In this document: positions 26,440 to 34,446 of the stretch, piece after piece
Layout: every line of letters begins with the position of its first letter
Numbering within the stretch: the first letter of the stretch is position 1
From: Betaproteobacteria bacterium
GTDB taxonomy: Bacteria > Pseudomonadota > Gammaproteobacteria > Burkholderiales > Burkholderiaceae_C
Reading direction: 5' to 3'
NCBI GenBank assembly: GCA_025356445.1
Contig: JANXSZ010000075.1
Coordinates: 1-38,697 of the forward strand
Length of the DNA stretch: 38,697 nucleotides
The notes under the pieces: generated by a model
Seen by the model: only the letters and a program-made list of their open reading frames with translations
Databases searched by the model: none
What the model was told of the DNA's origin: nothing
Program-made: the position numbers and the translations under genes

Positions 26440-26964
26440 ATGCGTGAACTGAATGCCGTTACTGACGTTACCCGGTCTCATCAATCCCCTGCCCAGCAAC
26501 GGCCACCAGCGTGCGCAGGCAGTTGGGCGCTCCAGTCCGGTCACGCCACGACCTTGCGGCCCCAGCAAGCGGGTGAGTTTCGCGTCACCCACGGCAGTGT
26601 CTGGGCCACCCTGCGTGGGCCACACCCAGGCCATACCCGTGTGCAGGGCGACCAATTTCTGCGCGCGGGAGAGGCTATTGCCCTGCAAAGCGGCCAGTAC
26701 ATGGTGATTGAGCCTTTGCATGAAGGCAGGGCTCACGCCTCCACCGTGTACTTCACCTGGGCTCCCGCGGCGCAAGCCCTGCGCAGCCCGGTAGCGGCCA
26801 GTACCCGCTCAACCTGGCTGAGCGATGTGGCCCCTCCTGCACGCGATTTGGCCATCGCTCTGCGTGCAGCGCTGACGGCCTCGGGTCGTTTGGTACTGGG
26901 TTTGGCGGGGCTGGCAAGACACAACCCCTTGCCGAGCGCGGGGTTGTTGCGGGTGGGGTCTTGA
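26440..26964 (+). CDS. DUF2917 domain protein
   Basis: 174 residues with a good ribosome binding site (AGGAGA) and ATG. Residues about 30-92 fit DUF2917, a small cupin-like domain: ALQSGHATTLRPQQAGEFRV, then THGSVWATLRGPHPG, GDQFLRAGEAIALQSGQ and YMVIEPL. The C-terminal 70 residues are Ala/Leu-rich and not recognised. DUF2917 genes are common in Burkholderiales, often beside LysR regulators; their function is unknown. No LysR gene is adjacent here. It is convergent with paaX, 75 nt apart. Confidence 0.8.
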   Translation: MRELNAVTDVTRSHQSPAQQRPPACAGSWALQSGHATTLRPQQAGEFRVTHGSVWATLRGPHPGHTRVQGDQFLRAGEAIALQSGQYMVIEPLHEGRAHASTVYFTWAPAAQALRSPVAASTRSTWLSDVAPPARDLAIALRAALTASGRLVLGLAGLARHNPLPSAGLLRVGS

Positions 26965-27039
26965 GCGGTTGGTTGTGTGATTTTTTGCACCTGTGCACAG
27001 CCTCCGGTTGGGATTTTTAGGCTTTACCGTATGCCTCAT

Positions 27040-27969
27040 TCAGGCAGCAGCCCGTCCCAACCGTCCCGCAATTCCCTGCGGCGTCCCCGCCAGTGCCCCG
27101 TCTGCTGCCTCTACCTGCTCGCACAAATACACCTCACTTCCCGCCAGCAGCCCTCGGTACAGCGTTTCGCACAGTTGCCGGGCGGCTATGCCGGGCCAGT
27201 CCGCAGGCAGCAGGGCTTCGGGCAAATTGGGGTCACGCAGCAGCACGCGGCGGTACTCGTGGATCAGCAGGGTGCGCACGAAAAAAGCCTCGGTCGGTGT
27301 CAGTGTGGGCAGGGCTTCGGCCATGGGGGCGAAACGGGCGGTGAATTGTTTCCAGGCCATAGCCACCTCGGTCAGCTTGAAGGTGTCATGCATGATGGTT
27401 TGCAGCGGCTTACGGGCGTAGGTATCCAAGCTGGCGGCGCTCAGCACGGCCACCTTGTCTTCGGCTTTGGCGGCTTTCAGGATATCGGCCAGCGAGCGGT
27501 GGTCGGCATGGGGGTGCGCGAACAGCGTGGGCGACACCTGGCCAAAGCTTTCCCACAGCAGCTCGCGCCGCAGGTGCTGGCGGGCACTGGCGCGCAGGGA
27601 TGCGTCCAGCATCACCAGTGTCCACTGGCCATCCCATTCGGGCAGTTTGAACTCGTAGATGCGCCGGTCGGCGTGCTGTACGCGCAGCAGGCCTACTTCG
27701 GACAAACCGTAGTAACTGCGCCGCCCGATGCGTGTGGCGACAAACCAGTCGTCAGCCGTTAGCCTGAAAGCGCTGGTGCGCACCAGGCGGGGTGACAGGC
27801 CAAACAACGCGATCAGGTCAATCAGACTGCCCAGCCACACCGACTGCGCGCGCGGTGCAATCGCATCGCCATAGACCGTGATCAGCAGCGAATTGGCGCG
27901 CAGCACCAAGCCGCGCCGCACCCGGGCGACCTTGGTGGAGATTTGCCCTTCGGCTTTTTTTGACCGCAT
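27040..27969 (-). CDS. paaX: PaaX, phenylacetate-responsive GntR-like repressor
   Basis: 309 residues from the ATG at 27969, preferred over 27975 because AAGG then sits about 6 nt upstream. The N-terminal winged helix (about 18-85) reads ANSLLITVYGDAIAPRAQSV, then GLSPRLVRTSAFRLTADDW, closely matching PaaX. The central domain has GRRSYYGLSEVG and WTLVML; the C-terminal part has LPEALLPADWPGIAARQLCE, the PaaX family signature. PaaX represses phenylacetate genes and is released by phenylacetyl-CoA. It is divergent from paaA with a 137-bp spacer holding a strong inverted repeat, so it should control the paa genes and itself. Confidence 0.95.
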   Translation of the reverse strand: MRSKKAEGQISTKVARVRRGLVLRANSLLITVYGDAIAPRAQSVWLGSLIDLIALFGLSPRLVRTSAFRLTADDWFVATRIGRRSYYGLSEVGLLRVQHADRRIYEFKLPEWDGQWTLVMLDASLRASARQHLRRELLWESFGQVSPTLFAHPHADHRSLADILKAAKAEDKVAVLSAASLDTYARKPLQTIMHDTFKLTEVAMAWKQFTARFAPMAEALPTLTPTEAFFVRTLLIHEYRRVLLRDPNLPEALLPADWPGIAARQLCETLYRGLLAGSEVYLCEQVEAADGALAGTPQGIAGRLGRAAA

Positions 27970-27993
27970 GGTCATCCTTCGTTGTTACTTGAA

Positions 27994-28036
27994 AGTGATA
28001 CACAGATTTGAATTGTATGAGTCTTCTTGTATCACT
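27994..28036. promoter_or_regulatory. paaO: candidate PaaX operator and paaA promoter
   Basis: AGTGATACA (27994-28002) and its exact complement TGTATCACT (28028-28036), 25 nt apart and centred 34 bp from each other, about three helical turns. The TGATAC core is close to the TGATTC half-sites I recall for PaaX. A possible paaA promoter overlaps it: TTGAAT (28008-28013), 16 nt, TATCAC (28030-28035), so a bound repressor would cover the -10 region. Confidence 0.7.
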
Positions 28037-28106
28037 ACCATTCAACCCATCCTCAAATTTTGCGGATTTTTGATCCGCATCAACCCCCCTGTGACTGGAG
28101 TTTGGT

Positions 28107-29090
28107 ATGTACGCACAGCTCGTGGAAACCGGCACCAAAGCCGTCAAAACCTTAGACCAAATGGAGCCGCAAGAGCGCGCCTTCCAGGAGCGGCTTGACG
28201 CAGGTATCAAGGTCGAACCCAAAGACTGGATGCCTATGGCTTACCGCAAAACCCTGGTGCGGCAAATTTCGCAGCACGCGCATTCCGAGTACGTGGGCAT
28301 GCTGCCCGAGGGCAACTGGATCACCCGTGCCCCCACGCTCAAGCGCAAGGCCATCCTGATGGCCAAGGTGCAGGACGAAGCCGGCCATGCGCTCTACCTC
28401 TACAGCGCGGTGGAAACCTTGGGCGTAACGCGTGACCAGACTTACCTGGATTTGCTCTCGGGCAAAGCCAAATACTCCAGCATCTTCAACTACCCCACGC
28501 TGACCTGGGCCGACATGGGCGCGATTGGCTGGTTGGTGGATGGCTCGGCCATCGTCAACCAGATCCCGCTGTGCCGCTGCTCCTACGGCCCCTATGCGCG
28601 GGCGATGGTGCGGGTGTGCAAGGAAGAATCCTTCCACCAGCGCCAGGGCTTTGACATCATGGTCGCGCTGTGCCGGGGCACGCCTGCGCAAAAGGCCATG
28701 GCGCAAGACGCGATGAACCGCTGGTGGTGGCCATCCATCGCCATGCACGGCCCGGCGGACGATGCTTCGGCCAACAGCGCGCAGTCCATGGCCTGGAAGA
28801 TCAAGACGCTGTCCAACGACGCGCTGCGCCAGAAGTTCATCGACCAGACCGTGCCGCAAATCGAGTTCCTGGGTCTGGAGCTGCCCGACCCCGAGCTCAA
28901 GTGGAACGAAGCCACCGGCCACTACGACTACGGCCAGATCGACTGGGACGAGTTTTACAACGTCATCAAAGGCAACGGCCCTTGCAACGAAGAACGCTTG
29001 GCCGCCCGCAACAAGGCCTGGGACGAGGGCGCGTGGTTCCGCGAAGCGATGAGCGTCCATGCCGAAAAACACCAGCAGAAAGCAGCCTGA
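28107..29090 (+). CDS. paaA: 1,2-phenylacetyl-CoA epoxidase, catalytic subunit PaaA
   Basis: 327 residues, normal for PaaA, the di-iron monooxygenase subunit that epoxidises phenylacetyl-CoA. The ferritin-like fold carries iron ligands in [27 protein letters not shown] (Glu-x-x-His) and [15 protein letters not shown] (Glu-x-x-x-His). The start has GGAG 9 nt upstream. It is the first of five same-strand epoxidase genes, after a leader of about 65 nt from the predicted promoter. Family identity is very strong. Confidence 0.97.
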   Translation: MYAQLVETGTKAVKTLDQMEPQERAFQERLDAGIKVEPKDWMPMAYRKTLVRQISQHAHSEYVGMLPEGNWITRAPTLKRKAILMAKVQDEAGHALYLYSAVETLGVTRDQTYLDLLSGKAKYSSIFNYPTLTWADMGAIGWLVDGSAIVNQIPLCRCSYGPYARAMVRVCKEESFHQRQGFDIMVALCRGTPAQKAMAQDAMNRWWWPSIAMHGPADDASANSAQSMAWKIKTLSNDALRQKFIDQTVPQIEFLGLELPDPELKWNEATGHYDYGQIDWDEFYNVIKGNGPCNEERLAARNKAWDEGAWFREAMSVHAEKHQQKAA

Positions 29091-29091
29091 T

Positions 29092-29409
29092 ATGACGACG
29101 CAAACAGCAGCACCAAACCACACCCCTGCCAAAGAATGGCCCCTGTGGGAAATCTTCATCCGCAGCCAGCACGGCCTTGCGCACAAGCACGTGGGCAGCC
29201 TGCACGCGGTGGACGGTGCCAGCGCCGTCCAGCATGCCCGCGACGTGTACACCCGGCGCAACGAGGGCGTCAGCATCTGGGCCGTGCGCGCCGATGACGT
29301 GGTGGCCAGCAGCCCTGGCGACAAGGAAGCGCTGTACGACCCGGCACAAAGCAAGGTCTACCGCCACCCCACCTTCTTCCCCACGCCCGATGGCGTGAAA
29401 AATATCTAA
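29092..29409 (+). CDS. paaB: 1,2-phenylacetyl-CoA epoxidase subunit PaaB
   Basis: 105 residues from the ATG at 29092, one base after the paaA stop codon; a start at 29059 inside paaA is rejected. WPLWEIFIRSQHGLAHKHVG and ALQHARDVYTRR-like sequence (AVQHARDVYTRRNEGVSIW) identify PaaB, the small subunit that bridges PaaAC heterodimers in the full complex. The tail KVYRHPTFFPTPDGVKNI is typical. Confidence 0.96.
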   Translation: MTTQTAAPNHTPAKEWPLWEIFIRSQHGLAHKHVGSLHAVDGASAVQHARDVYTRRNEGVSIWAVRADDVVASSPGDKEALYDPAQSKVYRHPTFFPTPDGVKNI

Positions 29410-29422
29410 GGCGAGGCAGGAC

Positions 29423-30205
29423 ATGACTTCCCCTGTCAACACCAACATTCACGCCAAATTTGAATACCTGCTGCGCTTGGGCGACAACGGCCTGATCTTG
29501 TCCCAGCAACTCGGTGCCTGGTGCGGCCACGGCCCGGCGCTGGAAGAAGACTTGGCGCTGACCAACGTTGCGCTGGATTTGCTGGGCCAGTCCCGCCTGT
29601 GGCTGAGTTACGCCGCTGAAGTTGAAGGCAAAGGCCGTGACGAAGACGCGCTGGCCTTTCACCGCGACGGTGCTGAATTCCGCAACCTGCTGATCGTCGA
29701 GCAGCCCAACGACAGCGGTGGCCACTATGCCGACACCGTGGTGCGGCAGTTTTTATTCGACGTGTGGCACCAACTGCTGCTGGCCGCCTTGGGCCAGTCC
29801 AGCGACCCGCGCATTGCCGAGATCGCGCAGAAATCGGTCAAGGAAGTGCGCTACCACGTCGAGCGCAGTGCGGGGCTGGTGGTGGCTTTGGGCGACGGCA
29901 CGGCCCTCAGCCACCAGCGGATGCAAGCGGCAGTGAACCGGCTCTGGCCGTACACCCAGGAATGGTTTGAATCGGACGCGGTGGACGCCGAATGCGTAGA
30001 CCAGGGTTTGGCCCCCGCTGCCGGGAGTCTGGCCGCGCCCTGGCATGCCAGCGTGGACGCGGTGCTGGCCCGTGCGACGCTGGTTAAACCCACCCGCATC
30101 GGCCACCAGCGCGGTGGCAAGCAGGGCCTGCACAGCGAGCATTTGGGCCATGTGCTGGCACCGATGCAGTTTGTGCAGCGGGCGTACCCGGGAGCGCAGT
30201 GGTGA
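29423..30205 (+). CDS. paaC: 1,2-phenylacetyl-CoA epoxidase, structural subunit PaaC
   Basis: 260 residues. PaaC is a ferritin-like partner of PaaA that lacks the iron site and supports the catalytic subunit. LLRLGDNGLILSQQLGAW near the N-terminus, ALTNVALDLLGQSRLWL, RQFLFDVWHQLLL, EVRYHVERSAGLVVALGDGT and LHSEHLGHVLAPMQFVQRAY at the end match the family. It follows paaB by 13 nt and overlaps paaD by 4 nt. Confidence 0.96.
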   Translation: MTSPVNTNIHAKFEYLLRLGDNGLILSQQLGAWCGHGPALEEDLALTNVALDLLGQSRLWLSYAAEVEGKGRDEDALAFHRDGAEFRNLLIVEQPNDSGGHYADTVVRQFLFDVWHQLLLAALGQSSDPRIAEIAQKSVKEVRYHVERSAGLVVALGDGTALSHQRMQAAVNRLWPYTQEWFESDAVDAECVDQGLAPAAGSLAAPWHASVDAVLARATLVKPTRIGHQRGGKQGLHSEHLGHVLAPMQFVQRAYPGAQW

Positions 30206-30771
30206 GCTACGCCGCCAGCGCAGAGTGCGCCACCGCTGACCCCACCATCACCCCGGCCCAGGTTTGGGCCTGGTTGGGCGAGGTGATGGACCCGGAAGTG
30301 CCTGCCGTCTCGGTGGTGGATCTGGGCATCGTGCGCGATGTGCAGGGCAGCCAAAAATTGGGATGGAAAGTGATCGTCACGCCCACCTATTCAGCATGTC
30401 CAGCTACGGAAGTGATAGCGGATGCCATTCGTGATGCGCTTCACGGGCACGGTGCAGGGGCGGTCGATGTCCAGCTGCAGTTATCCCCCGCATGGACAAC
30501 GGACTGGATGACGCCCCAAGGCCGAGAGGCGCTGCGGGCTTACGGCATTGCGCCGCCCGTGATGCGGGCATCGGGGGCTGATCCTGCGTCAACCCTGAAG
30601 GCACAGGTGATCGATATCACCGCGCTGATGCCTGCCCGCGCTGTCGTTCCTTGTCCGCAGTGCAACTCGCGCCGCACCCGGTTGCTGTCGCAGTTCGGCT
30701 CCACCGCCTGCAAAGCGCTCTACCGCTGCCTGGACTGCCTGGAGCCTTTTGATTATTTCAAGCCGCATTGA
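30202..30771 (+). CDS. paaD: PaaD, Fe-S/maturation factor of phenylacetyl-CoA epoxidase
   Basis: 189 residues from a GTG at 30202 in a GTGA overlap with paaC (GTG at 30199 is equally readable). The N-terminal MIP18/DUF59 domain has VMDPEVPAVSVVDLGIVRDV and TPTYSACPATEVI with its conserved Cys. The C-terminal Cys cluster CPQCNSRRTRLLSQFGSTAC continues to CLDC and fits a metal or Fe-S site. PaaD is not part of the core enzyme and is thought to help assemble metal centres in PaaA or PaaE. Called paaJ in older naming. Confidence 0.94.
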   Translation: MSYAASAECATADPTITPAQVWAWLGEVMDPEVPAVSVVDLGIVRDVQGSQKLGWKVIVTPTYSACPATEVIADAIRDALHGHGAGAVDVQLQLSPAWTTDWMTPQGREALRAYGIAPPVMRASGADPASTLKAQVIDITALMPARAVVPCPQCNSRRTRLLSQFGSTACKALYRCLDCLEPFDYFKPH

Positions 30772-30783
30772 GGCAATGACTGT

Positions 30784-31872
30784 ATGGCCACACTCCAATT
30801 CCATTCCCTTGCCGTCGCTCAGGTCGAGGCTGTCACCCGCGACGCTGTGGCGATCACCTTTGCCGTGCCCGATGCACTGCAAGACGCCTTCACCTACACC
30901 CAGGGCCAGTACCTGACGCTGCGCACCTCGCTGGACGGTATCGAAACCCGCCGGTCTTACTCCATCTGTGCCGCAGTGCAGGACAGACGGCTGCGGGTAG
31001 CTGTCAAACGTGTAGCGGGCGGTGCGTTTTCCAACTGGGCTGCTGACCATCTGCAGCCCGGTATGCGCATTGACGTGATGCCGCCGCAGGGGCATTTCCA
31101 CATCCCCGTGGAGCCGACAGCGGCCCGCCACATCGTCGCCTTTGCCTCAGGCAGCGGCATCACGCCCATCCTGTCCATTGTCAAAACCACGCTCTTGGCC
31201 GAGCCGCACAGCCGCGTCACCCTGGTCTATGGCAACCGCTCCAGCAGCGGCGTGATGTTCAAAGAAGAACTCGAAGACCTGAAAGACCTGTTCCTGAGCC
31301 GCTTCAACCTCGTGTGGGTCATGAGCCGCGAGTCGCAAGATATTCCGCTCTTCAATGGCCGCATCGACCACGGCAAATGCACGCAGTTGTTGACCGACTG
31401 GATTGACCCGTCTGGCATCGACGCCGCTTTCATCTGCGGCCCTGAAGACATGATGCTCGCCACCCGCCAAGCCCTGCAAGACAGCGGTGTGGCCCCCGAA
31501 CGCATCAAGGTGGAGTTGTTTGGCACCGCGCCCAGCGGCCAACCCCGCGCACCGCGCACTGCCGTGCAAGGACGCGACCAGTGCGAAGTCGAGGTGATTC
31601 TGGACGGCACGCGCCACCACTTCACGATGGCTAAAAACCAGGACAACCTGATCGACGCTGGCCTCAAAGCCGGCCTGGAGATGCCCTACGCCTGCAAAGG
31701 CGGTGTGTGCAGCACCTGCCGGGGCAAGGTCATCGCAGGTGAGGTGGACATGGACATCAACTTCGCGCTGGAAGACTACGAAGTCGCCCGTGGCTTTGTG
31801 CTGTGCTGCCAAAGTTACCCGGTGACCGACAAGCTGACCGTCAATTTTGACGAAGACCATTCTCATAACTGA
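30784..31872 (+). CDS. paaE: 1,2-phenylacetyl-CoA epoxidase reductase PaaE
   Basis: 362 residues. The reductase passes electrons from NADPH through FAD and a 2Fe-2S centre to PaaA. The FAD domain has RRSYSIC (about 59-65), the NAD(P) domain FASGSGITPILSIVKT (about 120-135) and FICGPEDMM. The plant-type ferredoxin domain at the C-terminus has Cys304, Cys309 and Cys312 in CKGGVCSTC and Cys342 in VLCCQS. It follows paaD by 12 nt and ends the epoxidase block. Confidence 0.96.
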   Translation: MATLQFHSLAVAQVEAVTRDAVAITFAVPDALQDAFTYTQGQYLTLRTSLDGIETRRSYSICAAVQDRRLRVAVKRVAGGAFSNWAADHLQPGMRIDVMPPQGHFHIPVEPTAARHIVAFASGSGITPILSIVKTTLLAEPHSRVTLVYGNRSSSGVMFKEELEDLKDLFLSRFNLVWVMSRESQDIPLFNGRIDHGKCTQLLTDWIDPSGIDAAFICGPEDMMLATRQALQDSGVAPERIKVELFGTAPSGQPRAPRTAVQGRDQCEVEVILDGTRHHFTMAKNQDNLIDAGLKAGLEMPYACKGGVCSTCRGKVIAGEVDMDINFALEDYEVARGFVLCCQSYPVTDKLTVNFDEDHSHN

Positions 31873-31892
31873 ATCCCCGAGGAGACCTCACC

Positions 31893-33554
31893 ATGACCCA
31901 TCCCCTGTTTGAAACACACCAAGCCCACTTGAACAACGCCGTCCAGGCCCTCGCCACCCGAGGCTACTGGGCCGCGTACAACGAGCAACCCAGTCCCAAG
32001 GTTTATGGTGAGACAGCGGCAGCGGTGGGCAAACAAGCCTTCCAAAACTACTTGGGCAAGCCTTTCGTGCTGGATCAACCCGGTCAAACGGGTGTCCACG
32101 GTGGCGAAAAATCCCCCTACGGCGTGGCGCTGGACGTGACTTACCCGGTCTGCGATCCTGAGACGTTGATAGCAGCCGGTCTCGCTGCCATGCCCGCATG
32201 GGGCCAGTTGGGCGCACAAGGCCGTACCGGCATCCTGATGGAGGCGCTGCATCGCCTCAACCAGCGCAGCTTTGAGATCGGCCACGCGGTGATGATGACC
32301 ACCGGCCAGGGCTGGATGATGGCCTTCCAAGCCGGTGGCCCGCACGCCCAGGACAGGGGTCTGGAGGCGGTGGCCTGCGCGTGGCGCGAGCAGATGGCCA
32401 TCCCCGCCGAAGTCATCTGGGAAAAGCCCCAGGGCAAAAATGCCCCGTTGCGGATGCAAAAGCATTTCGAGATCGTCGGGCGTGGCATCGCTCTGGTGAT
32501 TGGCTGCGGCACCTTCCCCACCTGGAACACCTACCCCGGCGTGTTCGCCGCGCTGGCCACGGGCAACGCCGTCATCGTCAAGCCGCACAGCAACGCCATC
32601 TTGCCCGCAGCCATCACCGTCGCCGTGATCCGCGAAGTGCTGAGTGAAAACGGCATCAACCCTGATCTCATCACCCTGGCCGTCACGCCACAGCGCAGCG
32701 CTACCCAGGCCTTGGCGCTGCACAAAGAGGTGAAATCGGTGGACTTCACCGGCAGCAATACCTTCGGCAATTGGCTGATCGCGAACTGCAAACAAGCCCA
32801 GGTCTATGCTGAGTTGGCAGGTGTGAACAACGTGGTGATCGCATCCACGGATGCTTACCGCGCCATGCTGAAAAACCTGGCCTTCACGCTGTGCCTGTAC
32901 TCAGGCCAGATGTGCACCACCACGCAGGCCATCATCGTGCCCGCAGGCGGCATCGCGACCGACGAAGGGCACAAGACGTTTGATGAGGTTGCCGCTGATT
33001 TGGGTGCCGCCATCGCTGCCTTTGTGGCCGATGAAAAAATCGCCTGCGCCGTGCTGGGGGCCATCCAGTCCGAAGACACGCTGCGCCGCGTGGACGAATC
33101 GCACCGATTGGCTGAGGTCGTGTTGCCCACGAAGCGGCTGCACAACCCTGATTTCCCCGATGCCCAGGTGCGCACCCCCACGCTGCTGAAATGCGATGCG
33201 ACGCACGAGGTGGCCTACATGGAAGAGCGCTTTGGCCCTATCAGTTTTGTGGTGCGTGCTACAGATACAGAAGCAGCTATTACCCTGTCAGAGCGCATTG
33301 TGGCCGATCACGGTGCTTTAACGGTGGGCATTTACGCGACCGACGCGGCTGTGGTGGACGCGATGGTCGCCGCCACCTGGCGTACCCAGGTGGCGCTGTC
33401 GATCAACCTGACCAGCAACATTTTTGTCAACCAGTCGGCGGCGTTCTCGGATTACCACGGCACCGGCGGCAACCCCTCGGCCAACGCCGCGTATTCGGAT
33501 TCTGCTTTTGTGGCGAACCGCTTCCGCGTGGTGCAACGCCGCTTCCATATTTAA
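31893..33554 (+). CDS. paaN: PaaN, aldehyde dehydrogenase-type phenylacetate ring-opening protein
   Basis: 553 residues of an aldehyde dehydrogenase fold. The active-site Cys341 lies in SGQMCTTTQ and the general-base Glu307 in YAELAGVNN. GRGIALVIGCGTFPTWNTYP and NAVIVKPHSNAILPAA form the cofactor and substrate regions. It is the stand-alone PaaN type of Burkholderiales and lacks the MaoC hydratase domain that E. coli PaaZ has after its dehydrogenase half (PaaZ about 680 residues). In PaaZ the hydratase opens oxepin-CoA and the dehydrogenase oxidises the resulting aldehyde, so here a separate hydratase is expected elsewhere. It has an AGGAGA ribosome binding site and lies 20 nt after paaE. AT-rich spots occur near 32166 and 33258. 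Confidence 0.92.
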   Translation: MTHPLFETHQAHLNNAVQALATRGYWAAYNEQPSPKVYGETAAAVGKQAFQNYLGKPFVLDQPGQTGVHGGEKSPYGVALDVTYPVCDPETLIAAGLAAMPAWGQLGAQGRTGILMEALHRLNQRSFEIGHAVMMTTGQGWMMAFQAGGPHAQDRGLEAVACAWREQMAIPAEVIWEKPQGKNAPLRMQKHFEIVGRGIALVIGCGTFPTWNTYPGVFAALATGNAVIVKPHSNAILPAAITVAVIREVLSENGINPDLITLAVTPQRSATQALALHKEVKSVDFTGSNTFGNWLIANCKQAQVYAELAGVNNVVIASTDAYRAMLKNLAFTLCLYSGQMCTTTQAIIVPAGGIATDEGHKTFDEVAADLGAAIAAFVADEKIACAVLGAIQSEDTLRRVDESHRLAEVVLPTKRLHNPDFPDAQVRTPTLLKCDATHEVAYMEERFGPISFVVRATDTEAAITLSERIVADHGALTVGIYATDAAVVDAMVAATWRTQVALSINLTSNIFVNQSAAFSDYHGTGGNPSANAAYSDSAFVANRFRVVQRRFHI

Positions 33555-33583
33555 GCGGTGAAAAAGCGTTGAAAGGAACGACC

Positions 33584-34375
33584 ATGACTTACGACAACAT
33601 CCTGTACACCGTCGATGACGGCCTCGCCCGCCTCACCTTGAACCGCCCGGACAAGCTCAACAGTTTCACCGCAGCGATGCACCTCGAAGTCCATGCCGCG
33701 CTGGACGCTGCCGCCGCTGACCCTACCGTGCGGGCCTTGGTGCTGACGGGCGCTGGCCGGGGTTTTTGCGCCGGACAAGACTTGGGGGACAGAGCGGTAT
33801 CCGCAGGTGACACCAAACCTGATTTGGGCGAGTCGATTGACAAATACTACGGCCCGCTGATCCGCCGTCTGCGGGCCCTGCCCAAGCCCGTGGTGTGCGC
33901 CGTCAACGGCGTGGCCGCAGGGGCGGGGGCCAACATCGCGCTGGCCTGCGACATCGTGGTGGCAGTGGAGACAGCCAAGTTCATCCAGCCGTTTTGCAAC
34001 CTGGGTCTGGTGCCCGATGCCGGTGGCACTTGGTTTTTGCCTCAGCTGGTAGGCCGCGCTCGGGCGATGGGGCTGGCGCTGTTGGGAGACACGCTCAGTG
34101 CCACCCAAGCCGCCGACTGGGGTTTGATCTGGAAATGCCTGCCCACCGCCGATTTCGAGGCCGAAGTCACGGCCCTCGCCCGCAGATTAGCCGCTGGCCC
34201 CACGCTGGGTTTTGCCCGCACCAAACAGGCGATAGACGCTGCCGCCACCAGCACGCTGGATGCGCAGCTCGACCGTGAACGCGACGCCCAACGTGAACTG
34301 GGCTACTCGCACGACTACGCCGAGGGCGTGAGTGCCTTCATGGGCAAGCGAAAGCCCCAGTTTCAGGGTAAATAA
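33584..34375 (+). CDS. paaG: PaaG, 1,2-epoxyphenylacetyl-CoA isomerase
   Basis: 263 residues from the ATG at 33584, with GAAAGGA upstream. Crotonase fold: NRPDKLNSFTAAMH, GRGFCAGQDLGDR (oxyanion hole), VNGVAAGAGANIALACD, and GLVPDAGGTWFLP with Asp145, the residue that acts in PaaG isomerisation. PaaG converts the ring epoxide to oxepin-CoA and also shifts double bonds later in the pathway. It sits between paaN and paaK, 29 nt after paaN. The thioesterase paaI that often follows paaG is absent. Confidence 0.94.
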   Translation: MTYDNILYTVDDGLARLTLNRPDKLNSFTAAMHLEVHAALDAAAADPTVRALVLTGAGRGFCAGQDLGDRAVSAGDTKPDLGESIDKYYGPLIRRLRALPKPVVCAVNGVAAGAGANIALACDIVVAVETAKFIQPFCNLGLVPDAGGTWFLPQLVGRARAMGLALLGDTLSATQAADWGLIWKCLPTADFEAEVTALARRLAAGPTLGFARTKQAIDAAATSTLDAQLDRERDAQRELGYSHDYAEGVSAFMGKRKPQFQGK

Positions 34376-34446
34376 CGCAGTTACAGCCGTTAAAGCAGAC
34401 CCAGCAAGCTACACCAGCTCTCATATTTGTAGCAGGAGACAAAAAA

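Noticed and set aside
28152-29354. Antisense open frame of 400 codons opposite paaA and paaB
   Set aside because: Shadow of two firmly identified epoxidase genes.
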